Of a stretch of 6,661 bases of DNA, positions 5,726 to 6,661 are shown in pieces (positions within the stretch are counted from its first letter, which is position 1; every line of letters starts with the position of its first letter). The position numbers and the translations under genes were made by a program. The notes under the pieces are model-generated. The model saw only the letters and a program-made list of their open reading frames with translations. It did not search any database and had not been told where the DNA came from. The DNA is taken from the NCBI GenBank assembly GCA_002310075.1, contig DBXU01000125.1, positions 1 through 6,661 on the forward strand, given 5' to 3'. This DNA is from Bacteroidales bacterium UBA1204 (lineage in GTDB: Bacteria > Bacteroidota > Bacteroidia > Bacteroidales > F082).

Positions 5726-6661
5726 ATGATTAAGGATGGAAAAAGCATCAAGGTAATTCTCAGAAGACCGCTTGAATACTACTATCAGGAAGGGATGATT
5801 TCATACAGGGCTTTGAATGTGTGTAAAGCATTCGGTATCGTCACCGTAGGAGATCTTATTCGGTACCATCACGAAGGGAACTTGCTGAAACTACGGAATT
5901 GTGGCCCATACACCATTCAGGAGTTTGAAAATGTCATTGGCCTGGTCAATTACAAATATGCTGTCCAGCTGTTGGAGAAGTTGGATAGTTACCAAGACTT
6001 GCCGGAAAAGCTTAAAGAGATCATTGTAGAGCATTACAAAAGGCCTCTGATTGACTTCTCACTGGATTGCATAAAACTGTTCTACGACACCTTTGGCGAT
6101 TCCAAGGCTTTTTATACTTTCTTCTTCTGCAACCAGAAAGACTTGTGTGAAAGGTTCAATGGCCTAAAAAGCCGTGAGCTGAAACATTATTGTTATCAGC
6201 TGCTTTCAGATATTCATTCCTCGTTTAGGAAAGAAGGGCTGGATGACACCTATACCTACGAGTTGGTCGTCATGGCACGGGCAATCATCTGGTTCTGCGA
6301 CGAAACGTTTGCAGCAGAACTACAAGTAAAAGACCCGACATTGGCGATGAGAAGGCGAGCCCTCGTGACCGACTTTGAAAACAGAGCCGAACAGCATCTT
6401 GGTAGATATGACTTGAAAGAAGTAAGGCAGAAGCTGATACCTACGTACTTGAATGCTTTGGGGTTGTTTCAGCATACAGATCGAGAGATAGATGATTTAT
6501 GGTACAAGTTGTCGTGTTGGAGATACTCACACAGGGTTTTGACGCTCCTGATAGCGGAACTGAAAGAGACCTTGTTTTGGTACGAAGGCATTAGCGGTGA
6601 CGAGCTGGGCAAGTCCATTGTTGCCAACAACTATCGTTATCTGACGGAAGAGCAGACCTGC
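5726..6661 (+). CDS. RNA polymerase alpha-CTD-like domain protein, cut by the window end
   Basis: Open from the ATG at 5726 to the last base (312 codons so far, no stop). Residues ~25-72 (ISYRALNVCKAFGI, TVGDLI, LLKLRNCGPYTIQEFENVI) follow the pattern of the RNA polymerase alpha C-terminal domain, a helix-hairpin-helix fold that binds UP-element DNA and activators. A weaker copy of the same pattern may lie at ~128-165 (DLCERFNGLKSRELKHYCYQLL). The rest is mostly helical, with many aromatic and charged residues, and unknown. It lacks the alpha N-terminal assembly domain, so it is not RpoA itself. An AAAAGG lies very close to the ATG; no better start is seen. It has its own promoter and palindrome and is transcribed away from the R-M operon. 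It could be a transcription regulator or a nucleic-acid-binding protein of an accessory region; the function is unproven. Confidence 0.75.
   Translation, partial: MIKDGKSIKVILRRPLEYYYQEGMISYRALNVCKAFGIVTVGDLIRYHHEGNLLKLRNCGPYTIQEFENVIGLVNYKYAVQLLEKLDSYQDLPEKLKEIIVEHYKRPLIDFSLDCIKLFYDTFGDSKAFYTFFFCNQKDLCERFNGLKSRELKHYCYQLLSDIHSSFRKEGLDDTYTYELVVMARAIIWFCDETFAAELQVKDPTLAMRRRALVTDFENRAEQHLGRYDLKEVRQKLIPTYLNALGLFQHTDREIDDLWYKLSCWRYSHRVLTLLIAELKETLFWYEGISGDELGKSIVANNYRYLTEEQTC

Overview
The window looks like a piece of a Bacteroidota chromosome, most likely order Bacteroidales (Prevotella/Bacteroides-like). The clearest sign is three separate matches to the Bacteroidales -7 promoter element TAnnTTTG, each placed where a gene needs it, together with mostly weak Shine-Dalgarno sequences. 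No rRNA, tRNA, CRISPR array, integrase or transposase is visible.

Left two thirds (21-4873, minus strand): a restriction-modification operon read right to left. It holds a long adenine-methyltransferase subunit (hsdM-like, 700 aa) followed by two consecutive specificity (S) subunits of nearly equal size (455 and 457 aa). The M and first S genes overlap by 4 bp (ATGA); the second S gene starts 3 bp after the first one stops. The M protein carries about 210 extra N-terminal residues that resemble the N-terminal nuclease-type domain of HsdR proteins, but the catalytic positions look altered. No separate HsdR is in the window; it could lie beyond base 1. The two S proteins share their first six residues, central helix and last ~13 residues, and their genes share a perfect 39-bp direct repeat, so target-recognition domains could be swapped or lost by recombination. 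Each S protein is itself an internal duplication of ~225 residues.

Middle (4867-5608): a divergent control region. The hsdM promoter faces left and its short leader forms a perfect hairpin that covers the likely ribosome-binding site. A promoter facing right precedes a ~170-nt stretch that folds as one long nested hairpin, followed by a small gene for an 80-aa acidic helical protein of unknown function, then several hairpins and a Rho-independent terminator.

Right end (5653-6661, plus strand): another TAnnTTTG promoter, a perfect 13-bp palindrome lying at the predicted transcription start, and a gene cut by the window edge. Its N-terminal domain resembles the C-terminal domain of the RNA polymerase alpha subunit (a DNA- and regulator-binding helix-hairpin-helix fold), followed by a long, mostly helical region that I do not recognise. 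The M and S genes act together as a modification complex; whether the small protein or the alpha-CTD-like protein belongs functionally to that system cannot be told from the sequence.
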